From assembly GCF_002218085.1 (NCBI RefSeq), contig NZ_BDUC01000005.1, positions 186,001-250,000 of the forward strand: DNA of 64,000 bases, read 5' to 3'. This document shows positions 35,804 through 44,557 of this stretch, in pieces. The translations under genes were made by a program, and so were the position numbers. Numbering within the stretch: the stretch's first letter is position 1; each line of letters begins with the position of its first letter. Source of the DNA: Tolypothrix sp. NIES-4075 (GTDB lineage: Bacteria; Cyanobacteriota; Cyanobacteriia; Cyanobacteriales; Nostocaceae). The notes beneath the pieces were generated by a model. The model was given only the letters and a program-made list of their open reading frames with translations, had not been told where the DNA came from and ran no database searches.

Positions 35804-37264
35804 ATGGCATCGATCCGCGAGTTGCACACACAGCTAATTAAAAAAGAACGCTCTGCCGTTGAAATTACCCAAGAAGCTTTAGACCGAATTCAAGCGTTAG
35901 AGCCAAAATTGCACAGTTTCTTACACGTGACCGCAGAAAGGGCGCTCTTACAAGCGCGAAAAGTGGATGCCAAAATTGCCGCCGGTGAAGAAATAGGGAT
36001 GCTGGCGGGGATTCCCATAGGCATTAAAGACAATATGTGTACCAAGGGTATTCCCACCACTTGCGCCTCCCGGATTCTAGAAAATTTTGTGCCGCCTTAT
36101 GAATCAACTGTGACGCAAAAACTAGCGGATGCAGATGCAGTGATGGTGGGTAAAACCAATTTAGATGAGTTTGCAATGGGGGGTTCTACAGAAACCTCCG
36201 CTTATCATCTCACCGCTAATCCTTGGGATTTGTCGCGGGTTCCTGGTGGTTCTTCTGGAGGTTCAGCAGCGGCAGTAGCAGCGGAAGAATGTGTAGTTTC
36301 TATCGGTTCTGATACTGGTGGTTCGATTCGCCAACCTGCATCTTTTTGCGGTGTTGTCGGGATGAAACCAACTTACGGACTGGTTTCGCGTTACGGGTTA
36401 GTGGCTTTCGCTTCATCTTTGGATCAAATTGGACCATTTGGACGCAGCGTTGAAGATACAGCAATATTATTACAGGCGATCGCCGGTCACGATCCCAAAG
36501 ATTCTACCAGTCTGAAAGTTCAAATTCCCAACTACGCTGCCAGCTTAAAACCAGACCTCAAAGCGAAAGGTAAGCTGAGAATTGGTATCATTAAAGAAAC
36601 TTTTGGCGAAGGCTTAGATTCACAAGTTGAACAAGCTGTAAATAAAGCGATCGAGCAACTACAACATTTAGGAGCCGAAATTGATGTAGTTTCCTGTCCT
36701 CGGTTCCGCTACGGCTTACCTAGCTACTACATCATCGCCCCATGTGAAGCCTCAGCAAACCTAGCTCGTTACGATGGCGTTAAGTACGGCTTACGCGCTC
36801 CCGATGCCGACAATCTGCTGTCAATGTACACTCGTACTCGTGCCACTGGTTTTGGTGCTGAAGTCAAACGCCGAATTATGATTGGCACTTATGCCCTTTC
36901 TGCTGGCTATTATGATGCTTTTTATCTGAAAGCGCAAAAAGTTCGCACCCTGATTAAAGAAGACTTTGAAAACGCTTTTCAGCAATTTGATGTGTTAGTG
37001 TGTCCCACTGCTCCCAGTACAGCTTTCAAAGCCGCTGAAAAAACTACCGATCCCTTGAGCATGTATTTAGTTGACTTGATGACCATTCCCGTAAATCTTG
37101 CTGGTTTACCCGGTTTAAGTGTGCCCTGTGGTTTCGATAATAATGGTTTACCAATTGGATTACAGCTAATTAGCAATGTGCTGCGAGAAGACCAACTGTT
37201 TCAAGTAGCTTATGCTTACGAGCAATCAACTAGTTGGCATTTGAGTAAGCCAACATTAAGTTAG
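35804..37264 (+). CDS. gatA: Asp-tRNA(Asn)/Glu-tRNA(Gln) amidotransferase subunit A
   Basis: 486 residues, usual length. GatA is the glutaminase part of GatCAB, which supplies ammonia to convert Glu-tRNA(Gln) to Gln-tRNA(Gln). The amidase triad is visible: Lys in GIPIGIKDNMCTKG, the cis-Ser in GSDTGGSIRQPAS, and the nucleophile Ser in the same GGS cluster following GGSSGGSAAAVAA. It begins MASIRELHTQLIKKERSAVEI. It is monocistronic: upstream is the terminator at 35.65 kb, downstream a dispersed repeat. gatB and gatC are not in the window. Confidence 0.97.
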   Translation: MASIRELHTQLIKKERSAVEITQEALDRIQALEPKLHSFLHVTAERALLQARKVDAKIAAGEEIGMLAGIPIGIKDNMCTKGIPTTCASRILENFVPPYESTVTQKLADADAVMVGKTNLDEFAMGGSTETSAYHLTANPWDLSRVPGGSSGGSAAAVAAEECVVSIGSDTGGSIRQPASFCGVVGMKPTYGLVSRYGLVAFASSLDQIGPFGRSVEDTAILLQAIAGHDPKDSTSLKVQIPNYAASLKPDLKAKGKLRIGIIKETFGEGLDSQVEQAVNKAIEQLQHLGAEIDVVSCPRFRYGLPSYYIIAPCEASANLARYDGVKYGLRAPDADNLLSMYTRTRATGFGAEVKRRIMIGTYALSAGYYDAFYLKAQKVRTLIKEDFENAFQQFDVLVCPTAPSTAFKAAEKTTDPLSMYLVDLMTIPVNLAGLPGLSVPCGFDNNGLPIGLQLISNVLREDQLFQVAYAYEQSTSWHLSKPTLS

Positions 37265-37425
37265 TTATTGGGCATGGGGCATGGGGGAGGCAGTGCGGTG
37301 AGGCAGCCCCCGTCTTAGCGGTCTCCCTGATCGATGGGGGACTGCCGTTCCCCGAAGGGGTTCTCGAAGAGTACCCGTAAGGGTCTTGGGGTTTCCACTC
37401 ATTGGAGCATCTGCCGTCATGGGGC
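37263..37425 (-). repeat. dispersed repeat, copy 1 (partner at 59058-59285)
   Basis: Read on the minus strand: CCCCAAGACCCTTACGGGTA, a 6-bp variable spot, then AGAACCCCTTCGGGGAACGG, CAGTCCCCCATCGATCAGGG, AGAC, and after a gap GGGGGCTGCCTCACCGCACT. The same series in the same order occurs on the plus strand at 59074-59280. It contains small hairpins (ACCCTTACGGGT, CCCCTTCGGGG). No coding frame. A shorter related piece is at 48961-49045. Confidence 0.8.
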
Positions 37426-37472
37426 ATTGGGCATTGGTTCTAGGTTTTGAACTATTGACTTTTGACTCCTAA

Positions 37473-38294
37473 CTATTGACTCTTGACTTCTGGGGTAAAA
37501 GTAACTTCTTTGATAGTGCCAATATTTCCTAAAATTTTCGGTTCCTTTTTATTCGCAGTTACTAATACAGCACCTGCATTACCAGAGCGTATAGTTAACT
37601 GTTTTTTTGCTGTCCAGGTTTTTCGCTCTCCCTTTTCTAAATTTCCCTCAAATGTAGTCTTACCATCCTCTTTTACTTGTAACCATGATTTGTCTTGAAG
37701 TTCCAAGGTTACTTCAACTGTTGAATTTGTCTCACTATTTGGAGATGCTGTATTCTTTGGTGTAGATGCGATCGGTGAAGGTAATATTGTTGCTTTGGCT
37801 ACTTTCGGGATAGGTGCTGTTTTTTGTTTGGCTACAATTGAGGAGTTTTGTTTCTGACTAACTGGCTGAGTTGGACGACGCGGATTGAGTATATAAAACA
37901 ATCCAAAAGAAGCAGCTGCTAATAAGAGGATATATGGTACTGCCAGAGGTATGTATAGATTTGGTTTTTTCTCTACATTACTACTATCATTTTGCGAATC
38001 AAAAAGGAAAAAATTAATCGCAAAAGAGCGTGCTAAAGAAGTACCATCTAACCCTAAAATATCTCCATAGCGACGAATAAATCCTTGCACATAAATAGGT
38101 TCGGGCAAATCTTCAAATCGCCCTTCTTCTAAAGCTTCTAAAAAAGTTTGTCGAATCAAAGTTTTAGCAGCTATTTCTTCTACACGTATGGATTTTTCTT
38201 GTCGAACTTGCCCTAAATATGCACCTATTTCCTTGAGTTGCTCTTGTTGAGGCTCATTGAAAAGTGTCACAGCCTTCTCTTGATATCCACTCAT
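37473..38294 (-). CDS. RodZ-like helix-turn-helix protein
   Basis: 273 residues. There is an N-terminal HTH_25 domain (LGQVRQEKSIRVEEIAAKTL ... LEEGRFEDLPEPIYVQGFIR, about residues 25-90), one membrane helix (about 118-136, IPLAVPYILLLAAASFGLFY), a Ser/Thr/Pro-rich linker (about 140-190) and a C-terminal beta-rich DUF4115 domain (VEVTLELQDKSWLQVKEDGK). That layout is RodZ, which links MreB filaments to the membrane and sets cell shape. mreB is not in the window. It is convergent with gatA and divergent from the hydrolase gene. Confidence 0.9.
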   Translation of the reverse strand: MSGYQEKAVTLFNEPQQEQLKEIGAYLGQVRQEKSIRVEEIAAKTLIRQTFLEALEEGRFEDLPEPIYVQGFIRRYGDILGLDGTSLARSFAINFFLFDSQNDSSNVEKKPNLYIPLAVPYILLLAAASFGLFYILNPRRPTQPVSQKQNSSIVAKQKTAPIPKVAKATILPSPIASTPKNTASPNSETNSTVEVTLELQDKSWLQVKEDGKTTFEGNLEKGERKTWTAKKQLTIRSGNAGAVLVTANKKEPKILGNIGTIKEVTFTPEVKSQ

Positions 38295-38469
38295 TATTAT
38301 TCTTAAAAAAAGAAACTACTTAAACAAATGTATACAATCTTACTTATATTGTAAACTTATTAAAAATAAGTTGCATTATAAGAAAATCATAATTTTAACA
38401 TATTAATGCATCCAGTTAGACAATGACTATTGTATTTATAAATACCTTTTGAAATATAAAATAGCGTAT

Positions 38470-39360
38470 ATGAGAAGAAAAAAACGGAAACTTATAATAC
38501 AAGTGTTATTCAAATTACTATTTTGGCTGGGAGTAGTTGCGGCGATCGCCTACTGTACTATTTGCTTATATCTTTATTTTCAGCAACCTCGGTTCATTTT
38601 CTTTCCTTCTTCTGTTATCGCAAAGACACCAGAATCTTTTGGGCTTCCTTACGAGGAAGTTTGGCTACCCGTACCAGCCAAATTTGGTAAGGTGGAACAT
38701 ATCCACGGTTGGTGGATAAAAGCAAACCAACTCAACCCTAAGGTGTTGCTGTATTTGCACGGTAATGGTATCAATATTGGAGCCAATGTAGCTCATGCTA
38801 AACGGTTTCATCAACTAGGATTTTCGGTCTTGCTAATTGATTATCGCGGTTATGGTCGCAGCGAAGGCAGTTTTCCTAACGAAATGCGGGTTTATCAAGA
38901 TGCTGCTACAGCTTGGAATTACTTGGTGCAGCAGCGACAGATTCCCCAAAAAGAAATTTATATCTATGGGCATTCTCTAGGAGGAGCAATAGCCATTGAT
39001 TTGGCAGTTAAACACCCAGACGCTGCCGGTTTGATTGTGGAAAACTCTTTTACCTCGATTCAGCAGTTAGTAACTGCCAGGAACATGTTTTCGGTGTTTC
39101 CCGTCAATTTAATTCTGACACAGCGGTTTGAATCGATTAAAAAAGTACCACGCTTGAAAATGCCAGTTTTATTCATTCACGGCACAGCCGATTCAACTAT
39201 ACCGCCTTTAGAAAGTGAAAATCTGTATGCTGCTGCACCAGCACCAAAAAAACTGATTTTGGTTCCCGGTGCAGAACATAACAACACAGCAGATGTTGCC
39301 GGCTTGCAATATCTGCGATGGGTGCAGTCTTTTGTCGAAAAAGTGCAAGCTCTTAAATAA
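38470..39360 (+). CDS. alpha/beta hydrolase (BEM46/ABHD13-like)
   Basis: About 296 residues from MRRKKRKLIIQVLFKLL at 38470; an upstream TTG is less likely. There is one N-terminal membrane anchor (about residues 9-35). The hydrolase core shows the oxyanion loop LYLHGNGINIG, DYRGYGRSEG, the nucleophile elbow GHSLGGA, the Asp in HGTADSTIPP and the His in PGAEHNN. It is a membrane-bound serine hydrolase of the BEM46 type, substrate unknown. The downstream 80 bp are STRR. It is divergent from the RodZ-like gene. Confidence 0.92.
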   Translation: MRRKKRKLIIQVLFKLLFWLGVVAAIAYCTICLYLYFQQPRFIFFPSSVIAKTPESFGLPYEEVWLPVPAKFGKVEHIHGWWIKANQLNPKVLLYLHGNGINIGANVAHAKRFHQLGFSVLLIDYRGYGRSEGSFPNEMRVYQDAATAWNYLVQQRQIPQKEIYIYGHSLGGAIAIDLAVKHPDAAGLIVENSFTSIQQLVTARNMFSVFPVNLILTQRFESIKKVPRLKMPVLFIHGTADSTIPPLESENLYAAAPAPKKLILVPGAEHNNTADVAGLQYLRWVQSFVEKVQALK

Positions 39361-40049
39361 GAGGGGGAATGGGGAATGGTGAGTCCAGCGCCGTGCTGCT
39401 TTGTTAAGCGCGTTGAGGCGACTGGCTCTAGAGTTGGGGGAATGGGGAATGGGTAATAAAAATAATTACCACGTTCCCAATTACCCTCCGGGTTCGCAGT
39501 TCCTTCAAGTCGGCATCCCCGCCCAACGGACTGCTCACCAATTACCCCTTCTCTATGCACGCGGCTGTGCTTCTCAGATGCAAAGACGCTACGCGAACAA
39601 GTCGCCAGACCCGCAATCGATCGCACTGGCTCACCAATTATCAATGCCCAATGCCCATTCTATCTTTAGATAGATACATATTTAACTTGAATTTAACAAC
39701 TTTACTTAGAATAAATTTATGATTTCAAATTAGCAGTTCATCATAATACTTAAATTAAAGTAACAAGAAGAACAGGATTTTTCCATAAATACTTTCGTAC
39801 TTAGATGCAATATTTAGTCTGGAGTATCTGCTGTTTTTCGCGACTGGCTCAATACTGAAATAAAACTCTAGTCTTGAAAGCGTAAGGCTTTAAAAGACTA
39901 AATAAATCATGAGCATGGCAAGAATTTTTACAAGTTTGTAGATGACGGTAGAAAATTGATACTTAACCGTCCGGATTGGGTATGAAAGCATCGAAGAAAT
40001 TACACATGTAAAACCACTTTTTAATCGAGAGTTGGCAGAGGCTTAAAAT
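39361..40049. other. intergenic region with STRR and a mosaic repeat
   Basis: 689 bp. 39361-39480 holds GGGGAATGGGGAATGG-type repeats and GCGTTGAGGCGACTGGC. 39481-39660 is a mosaic of GC-rich repeat strings ending with CAATGCCCAATGCCC. 39661-40049 is AT-rich, without repeats, and should hold the promoter of the HTH gene at 40050. No gene is supported. Confidence 0.55.
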
Positions 40050-41183
40050 ATGACTACCACACCAGTATATTTATTAACAATTCCGGGAAATTCTTCTATT
40101 CAAATTTCTCAAGATGATTTGCGATCGCTTCTAGGTCAAATAGAAACGAAATTGCACCGCAGTAAAGTTTATCGCAATGCTTTGGCTACGTTACAAAATT
40201 TGCTAGGTCCTTCATCTGAAGAAGCTAAGGTGTTGTTTAAAGCTATTAGCAGAGAAGCGATCGCTTTATCATTTCAGCAATTTACAACACAGCAACCAAA
40301 AGTTACAGATAATCAAGAAAAGCTAACTGCTGCACCATCTACTGAAACAGAAAATAACGACTTATCGCAGTGCTTAAGTACTGTTAAATTAAACACAAAC
40401 AATCCAGAGACAAATACTAATGAAGATAATTTGCGATCGCCGTCAGGCGGGCACTCCGTGCCATCGCAAAGCGTGCCGTTGGCGGAGCCGACGCACCAGA
40501 AGGTATCGCCTGATAAGATAGCCGATAATTCGGTGAAAGCTAAAGAAGATAAAAAGAACGCCAAAAAACCAACGCATTGGCTCAAACGTACTAAAAAACC
40601 TTCTAAAGCGGAAATAGCCAAGCAACTTGCGGCTGAACAACGCATAGAAACTCTGCAAAAAATCGGTCAACAATTACAAAAAGCGCGATTTGCTCAAGGT
40701 CTTTCTCTTGAGCAACTTAAGGTTTACACTCACATCCCCATCTATCATATGGAAGCAATAGAGAATGGCAACCTTGAGTTATTGCCAGAAGATGTCTATC
40801 TGCGTGGCTTTATCCGCGTGATGGGAAATGCTTTGGGACTCAATGGCACAAGTTTAATTGCTGATTTACCCGCACCTGAGATCGCGAAAGCAATTGTACC
40901 CATCAGTTCTAAGCTGAAAAATAGTTCCCCAGGATTGGGATTAAATATACGTCCCGTGCATTTGTATGTCGGCTATACAGCTTTGGTTGCTGGAGCTGTT
41001 GGAGGATTATCTGTGATGTCTCAGCAAGCAAATTCCGACAGAGCGGTGATTCCAGATGACGTTACACCTTCAGCGGCTTCTCAATCATCGCAACGAATGG
41101 AACCAACTACTACACCCGGACTTAGGTCTAGTAGTTCTGGTGTCAGTGTCGGATCTGATATTGCTCCCCCGGAAGCACTTTGA
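40050..41183 (+). CDS. cyanobacterial HTH_25 (RodZ-like) membrane protein
   Basis: 377 residues. The N-terminal 75 residues (LTIPGNSSIQISQDDLRSLLG) are a separate small domain. Residues about 85-180 are a charged linker with a repeat-encoded segment (SPSGGHSVPSQSVPLAEPTH). The HTH_25 domain spans about 205-275 (KIGQQLQKARFAQGLSLEQL ... LPEDVYLRGFIRVMGNALG). One membrane helix follows (LYVGYTALVAGAVGGLSVM, about 303-321), then a Ser/Thr/Pro-rich tail. There is no DUF4115 domain, so it is a RodZ paralogue with a different partner region. Confidence 0.85.
   Translation: MTTTPVYLLTIPGNSSIQISQDDLRSLLGQIETKLHRSKVYRNALATLQNLLGPSSEEAKVLFKAISREAIALSFQQFTTQQPKVTDNQEKLTAAPSTETENNDLSQCLSTVKLNTNNPETNTNEDNLRSPSGGHSVPSQSVPLAEPTHQKVSPDKIADNSVKAKEDKKNAKKPTHWLKRTKKPSKAEIAKQLAAEQRIETLQKIGQQLQKARFAQGLSLEQLKVYTHIPIYHMEAIENGNLELLPEDVYLRGFIRVMGNALGLNGTSLIADLPAPEIAKAIVPISSKLKNSSPGLGLNIRPVHLYVGYTALVAGAVGGLSVMSQQANSDRAVIPDDVTPSAASQSSQRMEPTTTPGLRSSSSGVSVGSDIAPPEAL
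40434..40516. repeat. dispersed repeat inside the HTH gene
   Basis: GCGATCGCCGTCAGGCGGGC, CACTCCGTGCC, ATCGCAAAGCGTGCC and GTTGGCGGAGCCGACGC: a GC-rich mosaic opening at a HIP1 site, in frame, encoding a Ser/Pro/His segment. GC content is far above the surrounding linker. Similar GGCGGAGCC/ATCGCAAAGC mosaics are at 8.97 kb and 29.97 kb. Confidence 0.65.
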
Positions 41184-41190
41184 TAAAGGT

Positions 41191-41234
41191 AAAAGGTAAA
41201 AGTAAGAAATATTGCTTATTACTTTTACCTTTTT
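41191..41234. terminator. bidirectional terminator between the HTH and PadR genes
   Basis: Left arm AAAAGGTAAAAGTAA (41191-41205) and right arm TTACTTTTACCTTTTT (41219-41234), 13 paired bases, loop of about 13. It lies 8 bp past the plus-strand stop and ends 2 bp before the convergent minus-strand stop, so it serves both genes. Confidence 0.85.
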
Positions 41235-41235
41235 A

Positions 41236-41793
41236 TCACTCCTCTTCTGCTAGGATGCTGTAAATTTCGCGTTTGACTCGGTTGAGAATTTCGCGTACTC
41301 TGGTGACTTTATCGGCATTGTTACTGCGAGCTACTTGCATTACTGCTGCACCCACATCAGCGATCGCTTCTTTCAATTCGATTAGCTGTTGGGGTCTGTT
41401 TCCCCTGTTCATCCAATTCGGGCGATCGCCTCTTTCGCTAAGTAATTCTCTGCCAGTATCAGTAATTGTATATACTTTTCTTCCTTCTATCTGTTCAGAG
41501 GTGAGATAACCTCCTTCTTCAAGTAGTTGCAGAGTGGGGTAAACTGAGCCTGGGCTTGGTTTCCAGAAGCCACCGTAACGCGCTTCTAATTCTTTGATCA
41601 ATTCGTATCCATGTCGGGGTGACTCTGCAAGTAACTCCAATAAAATGTATTTAATGTCACCACGCGGTGTCCGCCGCTCATCTCCCCAATCTCGTCTTTT
41701 CCCGCGACCGTGGTGATGATGCCGTCCTTTTGGTGGCATATCGTCGTATCCAGACTCAAAAAAGTGGCGGTGTCTATGAAGTCCTAAAAACAT
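41236..41793 (-). CDS. PadR family transcriptional regulator
   Basis: 185 residues. After a His/Gly/Arg-rich N-terminus (about residues 1-45, including GRHHHHGRGKRRDW, which could bind metal) comes the PadR winged helix: IKYILLELLAESPRHGYELI, GGFWKPSPGSVYPTLQLLEE and GYLTSEQIEGRKVYTITDTG. PadR proteins repress stress and efflux genes. Upstream of its start, ATATCGCGATATATCG (about 41838-41853) is a good palindrome and could be its own operator. The target gene is not apparent. Confidence 0.92.
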   Translation of the reverse strand: MFLGLHRHRHFFESGYDDMPPKGRHHHHGRGKRRDWGDERRTPRGDIKYILLELLAESPRHGYELIKELEARYGGFWKPSPGSVYPTLQLLEEGGYLTSEQIEGRKVYTITDTGRELLSERGDRPNWMNRGNRPQQLIELKEAIADVGAAVMQVARSNNADKVTRVREILNRVKREIYSILAEEE

Positions 41794-41835
41794 GCAAGTT
41801 TTCTCTCAATGTGTTCGTAATTCCATTATAGACAT

Positions 41836-41853
41836 ATCGCGATATATCGTTAA
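41836..41853. promoter_or_regulatory. palindrome upstream of the PadR gene, possible operator
   Basis: ATATCGCGATATATCG is rich in overlapping palindromes (ATATCGCGATAT is perfect, 12 bp), about 45 bp upstream of the PadR start. PadR regulators often bind AT-rich palindromes in their own promoters. The match is by shape and place only. Confidence 0.35.
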
Positions 41854-41955
41854 CATAACTTAATGATTGGGGAAGAGGGGCAAGATGCGATCGCTTCAGC
41901 CATCTAGAGTGCTAATTTTTAGTAAGAATATTTCTGATTACCAATTGGTAATACC

Positions 41956-42180
41956 ATGCACTCGGAAAAGTGATCGATTTCCTTACCACTGTCTCTAGTA
42001 CAGTTTGTTGAGAATTACAAAGTTGCCAAAGGGTGCAAATCTCGCTCTCAGGTGATTGAGGTAGCGTTAGAATTGTTGCGACTTCGGGAACTAGAAGACG
42101 CTTACCGTGAGGCATCTAAGGAAATTGATGCAGATTGGGATCTCACGGTTGCCGATGGGTTGACAGATGAAACGTGGTGA
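41956..42180 (+). pseudogene. MazE-like ribbon-helix-helix antitoxin with a nonsense codon
   Basis: ATG at 41956 opens MHSEK, then a TGA (41971-41973), after which the same frame continues SISLPLSLVQFVENYKVAKG, CKSRSQVIEVALELLRLREL and ends DWDLTVADGLTDETW. That is a complete ribbon-helix-helix antitoxin of about 74 residues apart from the stop at codon 6. The frame carries on past the stop and the toxin start lies inside its 3' end, so it is a former antitoxin gene. Confidence 0.75.
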
Positions 42181-42244
42181 AATATATTATGCTAACCTCA
42201 GTCCTGTGGTGACATCTGAAAGCGAGTCTAAAAAATTACCGTAA
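42167..42244 (+). pseudogene. truncated MazF/PemK toxin start
   Basis: ATG at 42167 overlaps the antitoxin end and reads MKRGEIYYANLSPVV, the exact N-terminal signature of a PemK/MazF toxin, then leaves the family (TSESESKKLP) and stops at 42244. About 90 % of the toxin is missing. Deletion after codon 15 explains it. Confidence 0.75.
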
Positions 42245-42311
42245 ATTTTCTGACGTTGGCGATAATCGTTATTGCTTACCCTAATTCTAGGATTCACACT
42301 TAGGGTTAAAG

Positions 42312-42924
42312 ATGTCGCTGCCAACCTCGGAGCAAATAAACTACCAATTTTTACTCCTCACCCATATGGTGTGTGCTGACGAGCAGATTCACAGCGAAGA
42401 GTCAAAAGTGCTGCGAGATTTAGCACAGAATGCCAAGATGGGAACACGCAGCATTGAGGAGATGGAGAAAATACTGAGTCAAGATGAAAATTTTATATCT
42501 TTTGAAGATGTAGCGCGTCAAGTCCCCCCTGGTGAGCAAAGTGAGGCGATACGGCAGATAATAGCTATTGCCTGGTAATGCAGCGATGTTTTTAGGTCCA
42601 GCGTTGTCACTGTTTGCAGTAGCAACAGATGCGTACTCAATGCATCAAGAAAAGCAGCGAGAACAAAAAATGGCAGATATTCGCCACGATATTACCAGCC
42701 AGTTTCAATCAATAGCCAAAGACTTGGAAAATCAGATTCATTTACAACTTTGGGAATTTGAACAACAGGTTTACGGCGAAATTGATAAACAAATCGCAGC
42801 CGCACGTCAGCACGAAGAAAGCGCTATTGCTGCTTCAAATATTTGGGTAAAACAACTCGCCGAAATTCGTAAAGACTTTGATTTGATTCTCCGCTACATC
42901 AGCAAGGCAACAGAAAATCCTTAA
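42312..42924 (+). pseudogene. TerB-dynamin-like gene with a large internal deletion
   Basis: The first frame (42312-42578, 88 residues, MSLPTSEQINYQFLLLTHMV) is the start of a TerB (tellurite-resistance-like) domain and is cut after AIRQIIAIA. A second frame, one base out of phase, opens near 42568 (PGNAAMFLGPALSLFAVATD) and runs to 42924; it matches the C-terminal end of large cyanobacterial TerB/LeoA-like dynamin proteins (membrane-close hydrophobic segment, then a long coiled coil LENQIHLQLWEFEQQVYGEI). The middle, including the GTPase domain, is absent. The join lies at about 42570. Confidence 0.65.
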
Positions 42925-43021
42925 TTTACTGACAAATTCCCTTTTGAGGCTTTGACTTGGAATGCAAATTGGCAGGTTGCACCTCCCAAGAAAAGGTAGC
43001 TGTGCCATTTTTTATGGCTTG

Positions 43022-43124
43022 ATACCATTTCACCTTAATAGCGATACATATGAATCTTGTAGAGACGCGAAATTTCGCGTCTCTACAGGTTTGTATTTGT
43101 ATCAAGGTTTTTGTGAAACGGTAT
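43022..43124. mobile_element. MITE-like element, 103 bp, with terminal inverted repeats
   Basis: Left end ATACCATTTCAC (43022) and right end GTGAAACGGTAT (to 43124) are inverted repeats with one mismatch. The centre is a perfect 28-bp palindrome (43059-43086, GTAGAGACGCGAAA and its complement). There is no coding frame. A truncated copy of the left half is at 13142-13189 with four differences over 48 bp. Size, terminal repeats and copy number fit a non-autonomous transposable element. Confidence 0.6.
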
Positions 43125-43171
43125 GAGTCATCAAAAACTCTCTTCGCTTTTTGGTTATCAGTCTTACTCTG

Positions 43172-44281
43172 CTACATCAAAACCAAATTATCGCGATGCA
43201 CGACGGTTTCCACACCGGCATAACCTAAAATCGTGGAAATTTCCCGCGAATGATACCCGCGAATTTTTTGTAGTTCGTCGCTGCTGTAGTTCACTAATCC
43301 TCTAGCGATTTCGTTACCCTGGCTGTCGCATAATTGCACGGCTGCTTGAGTGTCAAACTGACCTTCTACTGTTTTTATACCAGCGGCTAATAACGATTTC
43401 CCACTTTGAGAAATTGCGGCGATCGCTCCCGCATCTAAATACAATTTTCCCGCAGGTACAAGACCATAAGCTATCCAGCGTTTGCGGGCACTCGTTGGTT
43501 CTGGTTGCGGTGTAAAGTGAGTCCCAATTAATTCACCTTGTAATATTTTTTCTATATTTTTCGGATATTTTCCCTGAGTAATTACGGTGCGAACACCGGC
43601 AGTAGTAGCAATTCTGGCAGCGGAAATTTTTGTCACCATCCCACCAGTACCCCATTGAGAACCTTGAGTACCTGTCTGTACTTGTAATTTATTTAATTCT
43701 TCTATGCTATTAACCAAGGCGATCGCACTCGCATCCGGTACAGAACGGGGATCGGCAGTATAAAGGCGATCGACATCAGTTAGCAAAAACAACCAATCTG
43801 CTTTAACTAAACTGGCAACTAAGGCTGATAGCGTGTCATTATCACCAAATTTCAATTCTTCTACAGCTACGGTGTCATTCTCATTCACCACCGGAATTAC
43901 TTGTAATTCCAGTAATTCCTTGAAAGTGTTCAGAATATTCAGATAACGGCTGCGCTGTACTAAATCGCTGCGAGTAAGCAAAACTTGAGCAATTGGCTGT
44001 TGCAAAGTAGTAAATAAATCATCGTAGACACGCATCAATCTACCTTGTCCAACTGCGGCTACAGCTTGTTTGAGAGCGATCGCTTTCGGACGTTCGGTTA
44101 AACCCAACCGCGCACAACCCACCCCCACAGCACCAGAGGAAACTAAAATTAGGCGATGTCCTTGATGCCGTAGGTGTGAAAGAGTTTCTGCCACGCTTGC
44201 AATCGTGGAAAGCGCCAATAGTCCGGTTTCTGGTTGGGTGAGACTGGAAGTTCCAATTTTTACGACAATCGTTAGAGGCAT
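43172..44281 (-). CDS. proB: glutamate 5-kinase
   Basis: 369 residues. ProB phosphorylates glutamate in the first step of proline synthesis. The amino-acid kinase domain opens LTIVVKIGTSSLTQPETG and has RLILVSSGAVGVGC, NENDTVAVEELKFGDNDTLSALVA and GTGGMVTKISAARIATTAGV. A C-terminal PUA domain follows (KRWIAYGLVPAGKLYLDAGA, GLVNYSSDEL). Length and feedback-inhibited layout are normal. It is monocistronic on the minus strand. Confidence 0.97.
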   Translation of the reverse strand: MPLTIVVKIGTSSLTQPETGLLALSTIASVAETLSHLRHQGHRLILVSSGAVGVGCARLGLTERPKAIALKQAVAAVGQGRLMRVYDDLFTTLQQPIAQVLLTRSDLVQRSRYLNILNTFKELLELQVIPVVNENDTVAVEELKFGDNDTLSALVASLVKADWLFLLTDVDRLYTADPRSVPDASAIALVNSIEELNKLQVQTGTQGSQWGTGGMVTKISAARIATTAGVRTVITQGKYPKNIEKILQGELIGTHFTPQPEPTSARKRWIAYGLVPAGKLYLDAGAIAAISQSGKSLLAAGIKTVEGQFDTQAAVQLCDSQGNEIARGLVNYSSDELQKIRGYHSREISTILGYAGVETVVHRDNLVLM

Positions 44282-44333
44282 TGAAAAAGTTAGGAGTTAG
44301 GAGTTAAGAGTTATGAATTTTAACTCATAACTC

Positions 44334-44361
44334 GTACAGACGCGATATATCGCGTCTGTAC
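44334..44361. repeat. GTACAGACGCG palindrome
   Basis: 28-bp perfect palindrome, GTACAGACGCGATA and its complement, flanked by TTAACTC/GTTAGGAG repeats. It is a variant of the TAGAGACG family (C for G at position 4). It lies between proB and yqeG, both on the minus strand. Confidence 0.8.
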
Positions 44362-44380
44362 TCCTAACTTTTAACTCAAA

Positions 44381-44426
44381 TTGTAAAGCGCCAATCCTTC
44401 TATAAGTGAAGGTTGACGCTTTACAA
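44381..44426. terminator. long hairpin, probable terminator of yqeG
   Basis: TTGTAAAGCG pairs with CGCTTTACAA (10 bp), extended inwards by CCTTC/GAAGG with small bulges. It lies 130 bp past the yqeG stop and 100 bp before proB, read in that order on the minus strand. There is no long T-run on the minus strand, so it may only stabilise the end of the transcript. Confidence 0.5.
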
Positions 44427-44557
44427 ATATACTTATTTTGTATGGACTAGGATCTGTATTTGGTTGATCCCATGTTATTAATACTAATAATCTCCGATTT
44501 TTACAGCGATCCCCACTTTCTTAATTATTTCTTTAGATTTACTTTCCTGACGAATCA

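Noticed and set aside
41956..42180. selenocysteine or read-through at the TGA of the RHH antitoxin
   Set aside because: No SECIS-like hairpin follows, the toxin partner is also broken, and decay explains both.
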